A DNA stretch of 64,000 nucleotides, from the NCBI RefSeq assembly GCF_003627095.1, contig NZ_CP032627.1, positions 1,054,001 through 1,118,000 on the forward strand, in the 5' to 3' direction. This document shows positions 18,648-26,394 of the stretch, piece by piece; the stretch's first letter is position 1, and each line of letters begins with the position of its first letter. The translations under genes were made by a program, and so were the position numbers. The notes under the pieces were generated by a model that was not told the DNA's origin, searched no databases, and saw only the letters and a list, made by a program, of their open reading frames with translations. The stretch is from Lactococcus allomyrinae. GTDB taxonomy: Bacteria; Bacillota; Bacilli; Lactobacillales; Streptococcaceae.

Positions 18648-18782
18648 TTCGTTCTACTTCAAAGCGGGATTAATAACATTAGTTTTCCCCTATTATAACA
18701 TGAATAAAGTAAAAAACCTTTTAAATTTTTAGTTTACTTCTTGACCAAAAATATTTTTTTATTACATCAATAATAAAAAAAC

Positions 18783-18801
18783 ACCAACAATTATTGCTGG
18801 T
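18783..18801 (-). terminator. Terminator after the DUF2316 gene
   Basis: On the minus strand ACCAGCAA pairs with TTGTTGGT (one G-U) and a T run follows. It ends the drug-exporter gene cluster. Confidence 0.7.
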
Positions 18802-18854
18802 ATTTTTTCTATTTTATAATCTTCTTCTTACTACAAAGAAATGCTTATCCACAA

Positions 18855-19154
18855 TCAAACGAGCGTTTTTCTATCAATCAACTGACTATCAAGAAACCAA
18901 TAGTTACGATAATCACCTTGCAATTGAGAAAATTGAATCGGAGTAATATTTTGCTCTTTAAAACGTTCTAACAAATTGTTTCTTAAAATCCAAACATTTT
19001 CTGGCAAACGCTCATCCATATCAATGATTGATTGAATTTTGTCAGATGTAACTTGAAAAAATTCTGCAAGCTCGGCTACTGTCAAATGAAGTTGAGCTAA
19101 ACTTTGGTTAAACTCACTAGTCGTTGTTGATCGTTGTTTTTTATCTAATGACAT
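18855..19154 (-). CDS. DUF2316 family protein
   Basis: 99 residues, all soluble. The N-terminal half (AELAEFFQVTSDKIQSIIDM) has the look of a helix-turn-helix, followed by the family-typical VWILRNNLLERFKEQNITPIQF and DYRNYWFLDSQLIDRKTL stretches. DUF2316 proteins are common in Firmicutes beside multidrug transporters, as here, and are presumed DNA-binding. It is 70 bases after the DUF4811 gene and is probably part of the same transcript. Confidence 0.75.
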   Translation of the reverse strand: MSLDKKQRSTTTSEFNQSLAQLHLTVAELAEFFQVTSDKIQSIIDMDERLPENVWILRNNLLERFKEQNITPIQFSQLQGDYRNYWFLDSQLIDRKTLV

Positions 19155-19224
19155 TTTTTACCTATCAAAATTTCATAATTGATAACAGACTAACCTATTA
19201 AGCTATTTAATATTGGAGACTTGA

Positions 19225-19944
19225 CTATTCTTTAATTCCTAGTAATTGTTTGATTTGTTGAACTTGTAATTTTGCATATTCTTGTGGATTTGTTTTTTGG
19301 AGTTCTGCAAGTTGTACTGCTTTAGCTGGATTTGCCTTTAGTTCAGCTTCCATTTGTTTTTGCATTGCTGGAGCTTCTTTTGTCAACTTTTCAACTTGCT
19401 CTTGTGTCAATACAAGCCAAGTATCACGTGGTACGGAAACAACTGAATGTTGTTTGACTAGCTCATTTTGTTCTCCTCCAAGAGAAAACATCATTTTCAT
19501 GAAGTCTGATGAAAATTTACGATGGATTGCTGTTGTTGTCACTTTGGCAGTATCAATATCTGCTAACTTATAAGTTGCTGTTTTTTTAACAGCTTCAACA
19601 ATATGTTTTTCATCAGGCTTGAAATTAGTATCTGGTTTTGCTTGATTTGCTTCATTTCGGAAAACTAAGACATAGTTATTTGTATTTTTACCGATTTCGG
19701 CTTTAATCATCATACCATAGGGTGCATTTTTATCACCTGCAGTGTAGATTTGATGGCTGGTCACACTTGTTACTTCTTTCATACCAAAATTATCTTTGAT
19801 ATGTAGTGTCAAAAGTCCTACAGAAGCTGCAAGAAGGAGAATTGAGATTCCACCAACTGTCCATCGTACTGTACGATTTTTTAGAAACATAAAACCGTAG
19901 AAAGTTAAAATCGCAAATGCGATAATTGCTATAAAGATGAGCAT
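19225..19944 (-). CDS. DUF4811 domain membrane protein, exporter-associated
   Basis: 239 residues: two N-terminal membrane helices (about 1-21 and 30-50), then a soluble domain predicted outside, ending in a charged helical tail (KQMEAELKANPAKAVQLAELQK). Length, topology and position directly after a DHA2 family exporter match the DUF4811 family of lactic acid bacteria. Its ATG overlaps the exporter stop by one base, so the two are coupled. It likely assists the exporter; no mechanism is known. Confidence 0.75.
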   Translation of the reverse strand: MLIFIAIIAFAILTFYGFMFLKNRTVRWTVGGISILLLAASVGLLTLHIKDNFGMKEVTSVTSHQIYTAGDKNAPYGMMIKAEIGKNTNNYVLVFRNEANQAKPDTNFKPDEKHIVEAVKKTATYKLADIDTAKVTTTAIHRKFSSDFMKMMFSLGGEQNELVKQHSVVSVPRDTWLVLTQEQVEKLTKEAPAMQKQMEAELKANPAKAVQLAELQKTNPQEYAKLQVQQIKQLLGIKE

Positions 19945-21500
19945 TATTTCATTTCTCCTTTCATTTCTTCAGTCTTTACTTCTGTTGCGGTTCTTCCGCC
20001 TGCAAGCACTTTTCCGCTACGCAAGAAGAATGAAACGATGAAACCAATAATGGCAAAAGCAAAGCCAATTGCAAATGACGCATGATACCCTGTTAGCATC
20101 GCATTAATTGCTTTATCTGCATATGCGAGAGGATTTGTCACTTTAAGATGCGCTGCTGGCATATGATTAGTAATTACATTTTGCGCAACTGATGAAAGTA
20201 GGGCGACAACGACAGATGAAGCAACTTGACGTGCCGTATTATTTGAAGCTGTCCCTTGTGCTACTTCTTGGACAGGCAAGGCATTCATTGCAGAAGTCAT
20301 CACAGGCATCATAACCATCCCTACACCAAACATACGCAAACCATAAAGCAGAGTTACAAAATGGTCTGGTGTTGTAGCTGTAAAGAAGAGAAAGGGCAAA
20401 GTACCAATTGCCAAAATAGCGAAACCAATTTGCGCTAGACGTTTTGCACCAATTTTATCATAAATTCCACCTGCGAGAGGAGCAACTACAGCCATCATCA
20501 ATGAACCAGGTAATAAAACCAGACCAGAATCAAGTGCTGATAAACCGTGCACTTCTTGCATATAGAGTGGCAACATCATTTCAACACCCATCATTGCCAT
20601 TGTGACTAAGGCAGCCGCAATAACAGTAAGTGTAAACTGTTTAACTTTAAACACTCGAAGGTCGAGGAATGGGTCAGACATTCGAAGCTGTTTCCAAGAG
20701 AAAATACCAATAATGATAATCCCAGCAGCAATTGGCAAGATAACATTTGTAAAATCTCCCCAACCATCAGTAGCAACATTGGTAAATCCAAGAAGGAAAA
20801 TACCAAAACCGATTACTGAGAGGACAACTGAAATGAAATCAAGTTTCATCGGACGATTCGGAATGACGTCACGCATAATAAATATTGATAGTACAGCCGT
20901 AATCCCTACGATAATCATTGGAATCAGGAAGATTGTTCTCCAGCTCGCTGCAAATGTCAAACCAAAGAAACTAAGTTTATGGACGATGAGCCATCCAGCA
21001 TAAGTTGGTCCAATCGCTGGAGCAAGCATAATAACGATACCACCTGCACCCATGACTGCCCCCATTTGTTTAGGGTTAAACATATTAACTAAGGCAACTT
21101 GCATTAATGGCATTGTCACACCAACGGCACAAGCCTGAAGGATACGTCCTATAAGGAAAATTGACCAGCTTGATGTCGGAGCACTATAAGATAAGAACAT
21201 TCCACCAAAAAGTACGATATATGCCGCAACATAAAGCCAGCGTGTTGGAAATTTTGTAGCTAGATAAGCTGATAATGGCACCATAATCCCATTGGCAAGC
21301 AAAAACCAAGTCGTTGATTGTTGAGCGGTTGACATTGAAATACTAAAATCTTTCATCAATGTAGGGATAGCCGTTCCGAGTGATGTTTGCATTAACATCC
21401 CTCCGAAAGTACCGATAAAAATTAAGATAACCATAGCAATTCTACTGAATTTTTTACCATGAATATCAACTGTGTAATCTTTTTCCATTACATCGGTCAT
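19944..21500 (-). CDS. DHA2 family MFS multidrug efflux transporter
   Basis: 518 residues with 14 predicted membrane helices, the DHA2 (EmrB/LmrB-type) plan. Motif A is visible after helix 2 (LATKFPTRWLY) and motif C-like glycine/proline pattern in helix 5 (AGGIVIMLAPAIGPTYAG). It should exchange protons for hydrophobic drugs. The gene start overlaps the MarR regulator stop by 4 bases, and the DUF4811 gene follows with overlap, making a tight three-gene operon under the regulator's control. Confidence 0.93.
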   Translation of the reverse strand: MTDVMEKDYTVDIHGKKFSRIAMVILIFIGTFGGMLMQTSLGTAIPTLMKDFSISMSTAQQSTTWFLLANGIMVPLSAYLATKFPTRWLYVAAYIVLFGGMFLSYSAPTSSWSIFLIGRILQACAVGVTMPLMQVALVNMFNPKQMGAVMGAGGIVIMLAPAIGPTYAGWLIVHKLSFFGLTFAASWRTIFLIPMIIVGITAVLSIFIMRDVIPNRPMKLDFISVVLSVIGFGIFLLGFTNVATDGWGDFTNVILPIAAGIIIIGIFSWKQLRMSDPFLDLRVFKVKQFTLTVIAAALVTMAMMGVEMMLPLYMQEVHGLSALDSGLVLLPGSLMMAVVAPLAGGIYDKIGAKRLAQIGFAILAIGTLPFLFFTATTPDHFVTLLYGLRMFGVGMVMMPVMTSAMNALPVQEVAQGTASNNTARQVASSVVVALLSSVAQNVITNHMPAAHLKVTNPLAYADKAINAMLTGYHASFAIGFAFAIIGFIVSFFLRSGKVLAGGRTATEVKTEEMKGEMK

Positions 21501-21949
21501 TTATTTTTCTCCTTTTCTTCTTGAGCATACTTCATCCCAATTTCAATGAATAATTGGAAATTTTCGATGAAGCTCTGTGTTCGTTCTTCACCCATTTCTT
21601 CAAAGATTCTCGCAATATTTTGGATAAATTGACAACGCGAGGCATCTGCTTTATCACGTCCTTTGCCAGTAATACTTACCAAAATCTTACGACGGTCTTC
21701 ACGAGAGATTTCTCGCGTAACCAATCCTTTTTCTTCAAGGTTGTTCAAAATGGTTGCAACACGCGCAGTGCTTGTCCCTGTATATTTTGCAATATCACTC
21801 GGCAAAATATCTTTCCCTGCATTTTTATAAAGATAAAATAGAACTTGATGTTCTCCTTGTGTGTAACCATTCATTCGGCCCCACATTTTCACCTGCTCTT
21901 TACTTTTTAGGGCTTTAAAGAAATTTTCAGCCAATTGATTATAATCCAT
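21497..21949 (-). CDS. MarR family transcriptional regulator
   Basis: 150 residues with the winged HTH core (ILPSDIAKYTGTSTARVATILNNLEEKGLVTREISREDRRKILVSITGKG), including the DxR-type wing. It is the first gene of the exporter operon, with GGGAGGAG as ribosome site. A consensus promoter is followed directly by a perfect 15-base palindrome, the expected place for an autorepressor operator. It should repress the exporter until a drug ligand binds. Confidence 0.93.
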   Translation of the reverse strand: MDYNQLAENFFKALKSKEQVKMWGRMNGYTQGEHQVLFYLYKNAGKDILPSDIAKYTGTSTARVATILNNLEEKGLVTREISREDRRKILVSITGKGRDKADASRCQFIQNIARIFEEMGEERTQSFIENFQLFIEIGMKYAQEEKEKNK

Positions 21950-21977
21950 TTTTCACTCCTCCCTAATGGCGATATTT

Positions 21978-21992
21978 ATTAACGACGTTAAT
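21978..21992. promoter_or_regulatory. Likely MarR operator, perfect palindrome ATTAACG-A-CGTTAAT
   Basis: The 7-1-7 inverted repeat starts one base downstream of the -10 box and covers the probable transcription start, an arrangement that blocks RNA polymerase. It is 28 bases upstream of the MarR start codon. Confidence 0.7.
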
Positions 21993-21993
21993 C

Positions 21994-22021
21994 ATTATAG
22001 TCTGTTTACTTTTTTTGTCAA
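21994..22021 (-). promoter_or_regulatory. Consensus promoter of the MarR-exporter operon
   Basis: Minus strand: TTGACA (complement of 22016-22021), 16-base spacer, TATAAT (complement of 21994-21999). Both hexamers are perfect consensus, so expression must be held down by the adjacent operator. Confidence 0.8.
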
Positions 22022-22133
22022 GAATAAATGTTGACTTTTTTAATGAAATCTGTATTTTTAAGATTAATTTAGAGCCTTTTTGACGTATTCCCATTGTTAA
22101 TATTGTTATCTTTGTGAAAAAATAGGCAAATGT

Positions 22134-22162
22134 TTGACATTGTTCCAAATAAGGTATATAAC
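22134..22162 (+). promoter_or_regulatory. Promoter of the LPxTG surface-protein gene
   Basis: TTGACA (22134-22139), 17-base spacer, TATAAC (22157-22162). A small hairpin TGAGAA/TTCTCA (22168-22182) follows at the predicted 5' end of a ~95-base leader and may stabilise the mRNA. Confidence 0.65.
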
Positions 22163-22264
22163 TATTCTGAGAATATTTCTCAATTTAATGTCGAGGTGTT
22201 TTAAGACAAGTCTGACATGACAATTGAATCAATATTTTTATGAAAAAAGGAGACCTTAAACCTT

Positions 22265-24265
22265 ATGGAAAATTCAACCCATCAAAGCCATTTCCGTACT
22301 TGGAAATCTGGTAAGTCTTGGCTTTATGCTGCTACGGCATTGACCGTACTTGCTGGCGTCGCTGTTACTGCTCCTACAGTCATAGTACACGCTTCTACAC
22401 CTGATGTTGTGGCTGGTGCTACTAGTGATTCTTCATCAAGTAGCAGTAGTACATCAACGACTACCACTACTTCGACTGCAACGACTAAACCTGCCACTAC
22501 TCCTAGTGCTTCTACTTCAAGTGTCACGAATACCTCATCGAATACGGCAACTGCAAATGTTGCAGCTCAACAAGCTGCCGCTGCTCAGGCTGCCGCTCAA
22601 GCCGCTGCCCAAGCTTCTGCTGCTAGTTCTGCGGCAAAAAGTGCTGCGGCTCGTGCAGCAAGTTTGAACGCTGCAAATGCTGCAGTGAATAAATCAATCG
22701 CTAGTGCGGTATCCGTTGCTACAAGTGAAGCTAGCGCTACAACTTCTGCGGCAAAACTTGCTTCTAGCTATATCGCTGCGGCTTCAAGTCTTCATGCCAC
22801 TGGTCAATCCTTGGCTGCCTCTTATGCTACTGCTGAAAGCGCTGCGACTAAAGCTGCAGCTACTGCGTCTGCCGCTGCGGCTTTGGTAACTGCTATTGGA
22901 AACCAAATCTATAATGATGCAACAAAGGCTACTGATGGTAAAATCGGGACAAAAGCTGCTGACTTGACAATCATTGCTGATGCAAATACTGGTGCTTCTC
23001 AACAAAAATTAGCTGCTCAAGATTTGGTAAACAATGCTGCTTCATACGGTTTGACTGATGCCGAAGTGGCAACTTATACTGCTGATGCTGCTTCATTTGC
23101 TGCCATCTCAGCTCCTCTCGAAGCACGTTATACTGCTGCTCAATCCGCTGCAGCTGCGGCTTCAACGGCTGCTGTAAATGCTACGGCCTCCGCGGTTGCT
23201 ATTGGTAATAAAATCCAAAATGATGCAGACAATGCTCTTGTAACCTCTAATCCTGCTAAAGCTTATGCTGATGCGACTACTGGCGCTTCACTTCAAGCTG
23301 AAGCTGCAATGATTCTTGCTTCTAGTGCAGCCGTTGTTGCTCAACAAGATGCGGCTAAAGCAATCGCAGCTGGTTCTACTGCTGTGAAATTGGTTAACTC
23401 TGCTACTGCGGCTGGATTGACTCCTTCATACTCCGCTAATGCAAGCATGGTTTCTGCTGCATCTAGTGCTTATAAAGCTGGTCAAAGTCTTGTAGCTGCT
23501 GAAAACAAAGCCATTGCTGCGGCTTCATCTACTGCAGCTTCACAAAAGGCGGCAAATAAAGCGGCTGAAGCAGCTTACGTTGCGGCAAACTCAGCGGCTT
23601 ACGCTGCAGCTTCACTTGCTGCTGAACAAGCTGGAGATGCCTTGTATAACGATGCAACCAAAGCGGTTGATGGAAAAGTTGGTTCAAAGGCTGCTGACTT
23701 TGCTATCCTTGCTGATACTTTGACTGGTGCTTCTCAACAACGTGAAGCGGCTGAAGATTTGATGACCAATGCTGATTCATATGGTCTTACTACCGACCAA
23801 CTGAACTCTGTTACTGCTGTTGCACAATCTCTTGAAGCCTCTTCTTTGAATGGATCTATCGCTGCTCTTGAAGCAACTTATGCTTCTGCAAATTCGTTCT
23901 TGACAAGCTACAATGCTGAAATTGCTTCATTCTCTGCAAACCAAAATGCAATTGAAGCGACTGGTTCAGCTGCTATATCAGCTGCTTATCAGAGTCTTGC
24001 TGCTGCGGCTACTGGATTCTCAGACCCTGCTGGATTTGCTCCTGCGGCCAGCTATGCTGCCAAAGATGTGAAGAAAGTTAATGTACCACTTGCTACGGCT
24101 GCTGATTTCTTAAGTTCTTCTAAAGGAGTTGTCGCTGGTGCTGCTAGTGTTGGTCTTCCTAAGACTGGCGAAGCTTCAAACGCTGGTTTGTTCTTTGTGG
24201 GTGCTGTCTTACTCAGTTCTTCATTAAGCCTTGCTGGTGTTGAAATTCGTCGTCGTCACAATTAG
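22265..24265 (+). CDS. Ala/Ser-rich LPxTG-anchored surface protein with KxYKxGKxW-type signal peptide
   Basis: 666 residues. The N-terminus HFRTWKSGKSWLYA followed by a hydrophobic stretch ending VHA fits the KxYKxGKxW signal class of large surface proteins. Residues 55-90 are nearly all Ser/Thr. The body is Ala/Ser-dominated, predicted helical, with three imperfect repeats starting near residues 210, 312 and 457 (NDATKATDGKIGTKAADL and NDATKAVDGKVGSKAADF are the clearest pair). The C-terminus has LPKTG (631-635), a hydrophobic span and RRRHN, so sortase should fix it to peptidoglycan. It has its own promoter and terminator. Two glycosyltransferases encoded downstream make it a likely glycoprotein; adhesion is an inference. 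Confidence 0.88.
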   Translation: MENSTHQSHFRTWKSGKSWLYAATALTVLAGVAVTAPTVIVHASTPDVVAGATSDSSSSSSSTSTTTTTSTATTKPATTPSASTSSVTNTSSNTATANVAAQQAAAAQAAAQAAAQASAASSAAKSAAARAASLNAANAAVNKSIASAVSVATSEASATTSAAKLASSYIAAASSLHATGQSLAASYATAESAATKAAATASAAAALVTAIGNQIYNDATKATDGKIGTKAADLTIIADANTGASQQKLAAQDLVNNAASYGLTDAEVATYTADAASFAAISAPLEARYTAAQSAAAAASTAAVNATASAVAIGNKIQNDADNALVTSNPAKAYADATTGASLQAEAAMILASSAAVVAQQDAAKAIAAGSTAVKLVNSATAAGLTPSYSANASMVSAASSAYKAGQSLVAAENKAIAAASSTAASQKAANKAAEAAYVAANSAAYAAASLAAEQAGDALYNDATKAVDGKVGSKAADFAILADTLTGASQQREAAEDLMTNADSYGLTTDQLNSVTAVAQSLEASSLNGSIAALEATYASANSFLTSYNAEIASFSANQNAIEATGSAAISAAYQSLAAAATGFSDPAGFAPAASYAAKDVKKVNVPLATAADFLSSSKGVVAGAASVGLPKTGEASNAGLFFVGAVLLSSSLSLAGVEIRRRHN

Positions 24266-24281
24266 TCAGAATGTGCGTTTT

Positions 24282-24311
24282 AAATCATCCATCTCTTAGG
24301 ATGGATGATTT
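24282..24311 (+). terminator. Strong terminator of the surface-protein gene
   Basis: AAATCATCCATC (24282-24293) pairs with GATGGATGATTT (24300-24311) around TCTTAG, followed by T's. Confidence 0.85.
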
Positions 24312-24332
24312 TTTTATGAAGAGTGTCAATAA

Positions 24333-25274
24333 ATGAAGATGAGAAAATATCGTTGGTTGATTGTGCTTTTTATCCTTGTTTTTGTTTGTGCTGCGGCGCT
24401 TGGAAAATTTTCTTTTAAAACGGAACAGCAGTTAAAGATTCAGCAGAACAAAATAAAAAAACAAGAATTAAAAGTCTTGCATGAAAAACAAGAACAGGCT
24501 GTAAAGGAGCAACTTTTAGATCAAAAATTACTGACGAATGCAAAAAATTTACTGACAGAATACGAAAAAAATCCTGTCAGTGCTGATAAAATGGCTGACA
24601 CCTTGTCAGCATTGCCAAAATCAAAAGAACGAACAAAATTACAGGCAAAATTTGCGGAAGTAATGTCTGTCAGTAACTGGACAGCTTTGGTTGAGAATGA
24701 TGCTACGCAGATTATCCTGTCAGCAAATGCTGCGGCGAATCATGGACAAGCAAATTTTTATAGAAGTACTGTTTCAAAGGAAATTGAGGATGCACGCACA
24801 GAATGTCTATATAACAATAGTATTTCTGAAAAAGGAGTGCTCAGACAGGCGCATAATTACATTCCCAATCCCGGAATGCAAAACATTGCCGCAGAAAATG
24901 GGCAAACTTATCTGTTCACTAAAGCTGGGGCAAAGCAGTTGGCAGAAGATTTGACTAACAGTTACCTCGCAGAGAAAACAGGCTATGATGCACTCATCAA
25001 GGCGGGATACACTGCAGCGCAAATCCAATATGATGATGCGAAAGTGACTGTCGGAAAAATCATTTATAGTTTTAAGGGGATGGATGGCTCTGGTTTTGAG
25101 CATTCTGCTGACGGTGGGGTTGTGGGGCATTATCTTGCTCTGGTCAATCAAAATCCAGCTCAACGGATGAATCGCTTCTCTGTAGGAATTTATTATAATG
25201 TTGCGCATGAACAAGCTTTTGAAACGGTTGATTTTTATCTCCCTCAGACGACAAAAGTTGATAGCTGGCACTGA
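24333..25274 (+). CDS. Unknown membrane-anchored extracytoplasmic protein with coiled coil
   Basis: 313 residues. Residues 1-7 are basic, about 8-28 form a signal anchor (WLIVLFILVFVCAAALG), and about 33-75 are a charged, Lys/Gln-rich probable coiled coil. The rest (about 100-313) is a soluble domain I do not recognise, with TYLFTKAGAKQLAEDL and HYLALVNQNPAQRMNRFSVG. No LPxTG, no lipobox and no FMN-attachment motif are seen. The ribosome site is weak (GAAGAG) and no promoter was seen after the preceding terminator, so it may depend on read-through. Its coding DNA is dense in TGTCAGT-type repeats (24528-24728). Confidence 0.7.
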   Translation: MKMRKYRWLIVLFILVFVCAAALGKFSFKTEQQLKIQQNKIKKQELKVLHEKQEQAVKEQLLDQKLLTNAKNLLTEYEKNPVSADKMADTLSALPKSKERTKLQAKFAEVMSVSNWTALVENDATQIILSANAAANHGQANFYRSTVSKEIEDARTECLYNNSISEKGVLRQAHNYIPNPGMQNIAAENGQTYLFTKAGAKQLAEDLTNSYLAEKTGYDALIKAGYTAAQIQYDDAKVTVGKIIYSFKGMDGSGFEHSADGGVVGHYLALVNQNPAQRMNRFSVGIYYNVAHEQAFETVDFYLPQTTKVDSWH

Positions 25275-25336
25275 AAATATTGCTGACCATCTGATGAAGA
25301 TTCTGTCAGTCTTATTGATTATAGAAAGATGAATTT

Positions 25337-26311
25337 ATGATTCCGAATTTTTCAGAATACAACATTTCTAAGCGGCATTTCGCTTTAGGAACAAATATTG
25401 ATTTGACGATTTTTGGTACAACTGATAAAAATATTCTTGATGAGAGCTGTCAGTTGATTGACGATTTCGAGGACAAATTGACCGTCAACCGTGCGGAGTC
25501 TGAGGTGATGGATATCAATCATGCGGCTGGAATTCGACCTACTCAAGTTTCTGTCAGTACTTATGATTTGGTCAAAATTGCCGTTTTGAAAAGTCAAGAA
25601 CATTTCGGCTTCAATGTGGCAATCGGTCCTTTGGTCAAATTGTGGCACATTGGATTTTCTGACGCACGAGTCCCTACTGACAGCGAAATTCAGGCACGCA
25701 AAGCTCTTATTAGTGCTGACGATATTATTTTCAATGACAAAGCACTGACCGTTTTTCTTCCGCAAAAAGGCATGGAGCTTGATTTAGGTGGGATTGGCAA
25801 GGGCTATATCGCCGACCGTGTGCAAGATTATTGGCGAAGTCGTGGCATTGCTTCGGGAATTATCAATCTTGGTGGAAATCTTATCACAATGGGAACTGCT
25901 CCTCAGCACACTGACGGACTCTGGCGAGTCGGCGTACGCAATCCTCTAATTGCTGACAACACTCCGATTGCCGTGATCAGCGTTCCTGCTTGCTCTGCCG
26001 TAACTTCTGGCATTGCTGAACGGCATCTTGAAATTGACGGCAAAAGTTATCATCATATCATAGATCCTGAGACGGGCTATCCCCACGACAATCAACTTGC
26101 AAGCATTACCGTTTTCTCAAAATATTCAATAGACGGTGAGATTGAAACCACACGTTTATTCTTTTCTAATGGTACACTGCCAGATTGGGAAACACAAAAT
26201 GATATTCTCTACGGCGCTTTATTTGCCTATCGTGACAAGACTTTAGAAATTGTTGGATTGTCAAAAAATGATGTTCAAATCATTGATTCAAGCTATCAGT
26301 GGAAATCATGA
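25337..26311 (+). CDS. apbE: FAD:protein FMN transferase (ApbE family)
   Basis: 324 residues. Family motifs are clear: GTNIDLTIFG near the start, MELDLGGIGKGYIADRV (flavin/Mg binding), INLGGNL, and the C-terminal AVTSGIAERHLEIDGKSYHHIIDPETGYP block with catalytic and Mg-binding residues. ApbE enzymes attach FMN covalently to a Ser/Thr of target proteins, usually in extracytoplasmic redox chains. No signal peptide or lipobox is present, unlike many homologues, suggesting cytoplasmic action. No FMN-accepting protein was seen in the window, so the target lies elsewhere. It sits between the unknown anchored protein and the glycosyltransferase pair. Confidence 0.92.
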   Translation: MIPNFSEYNISKRHFALGTNIDLTIFGTTDKNILDESCQLIDDFEDKLTVNRAESEVMDINHAAGIRPTQVSVSTYDLVKIAVLKSQEHFGFNVAIGPLVKLWHIGFSDARVPTDSEIQARKALISADDIIFNDKALTVFLPQKGMELDLGGIGKGYIADRVQDYWRSRGIASGIINLGGNLITMGTAPQHTDGLWRVGVRNPLIADNTPIAVISVPACSAVTSGIAERHLEIDGKSYHHIIDPETGYPHDNQLASITVFSKYSIDGEIETTRLFFSNGTLPDWETQNDILYGALFAYRDKTLEIVGLSKNDVQIIDSSYQWKS

Positions 26312-26394
26312 ACTTCTGTCAGTATCATCCAAGCTTGTAAGCACACTGACAGAATTTTTGTCAGTAAAAATTGACCAAAAATAAGGAAAAACAA

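Noticed and set aside
22324-23723. Several ORFs in other frames of the surface-protein gene
   Set aside because: Leu- or Gln-rich translations are frame shadows of the Ala/Ser repeats; no initiation signals.
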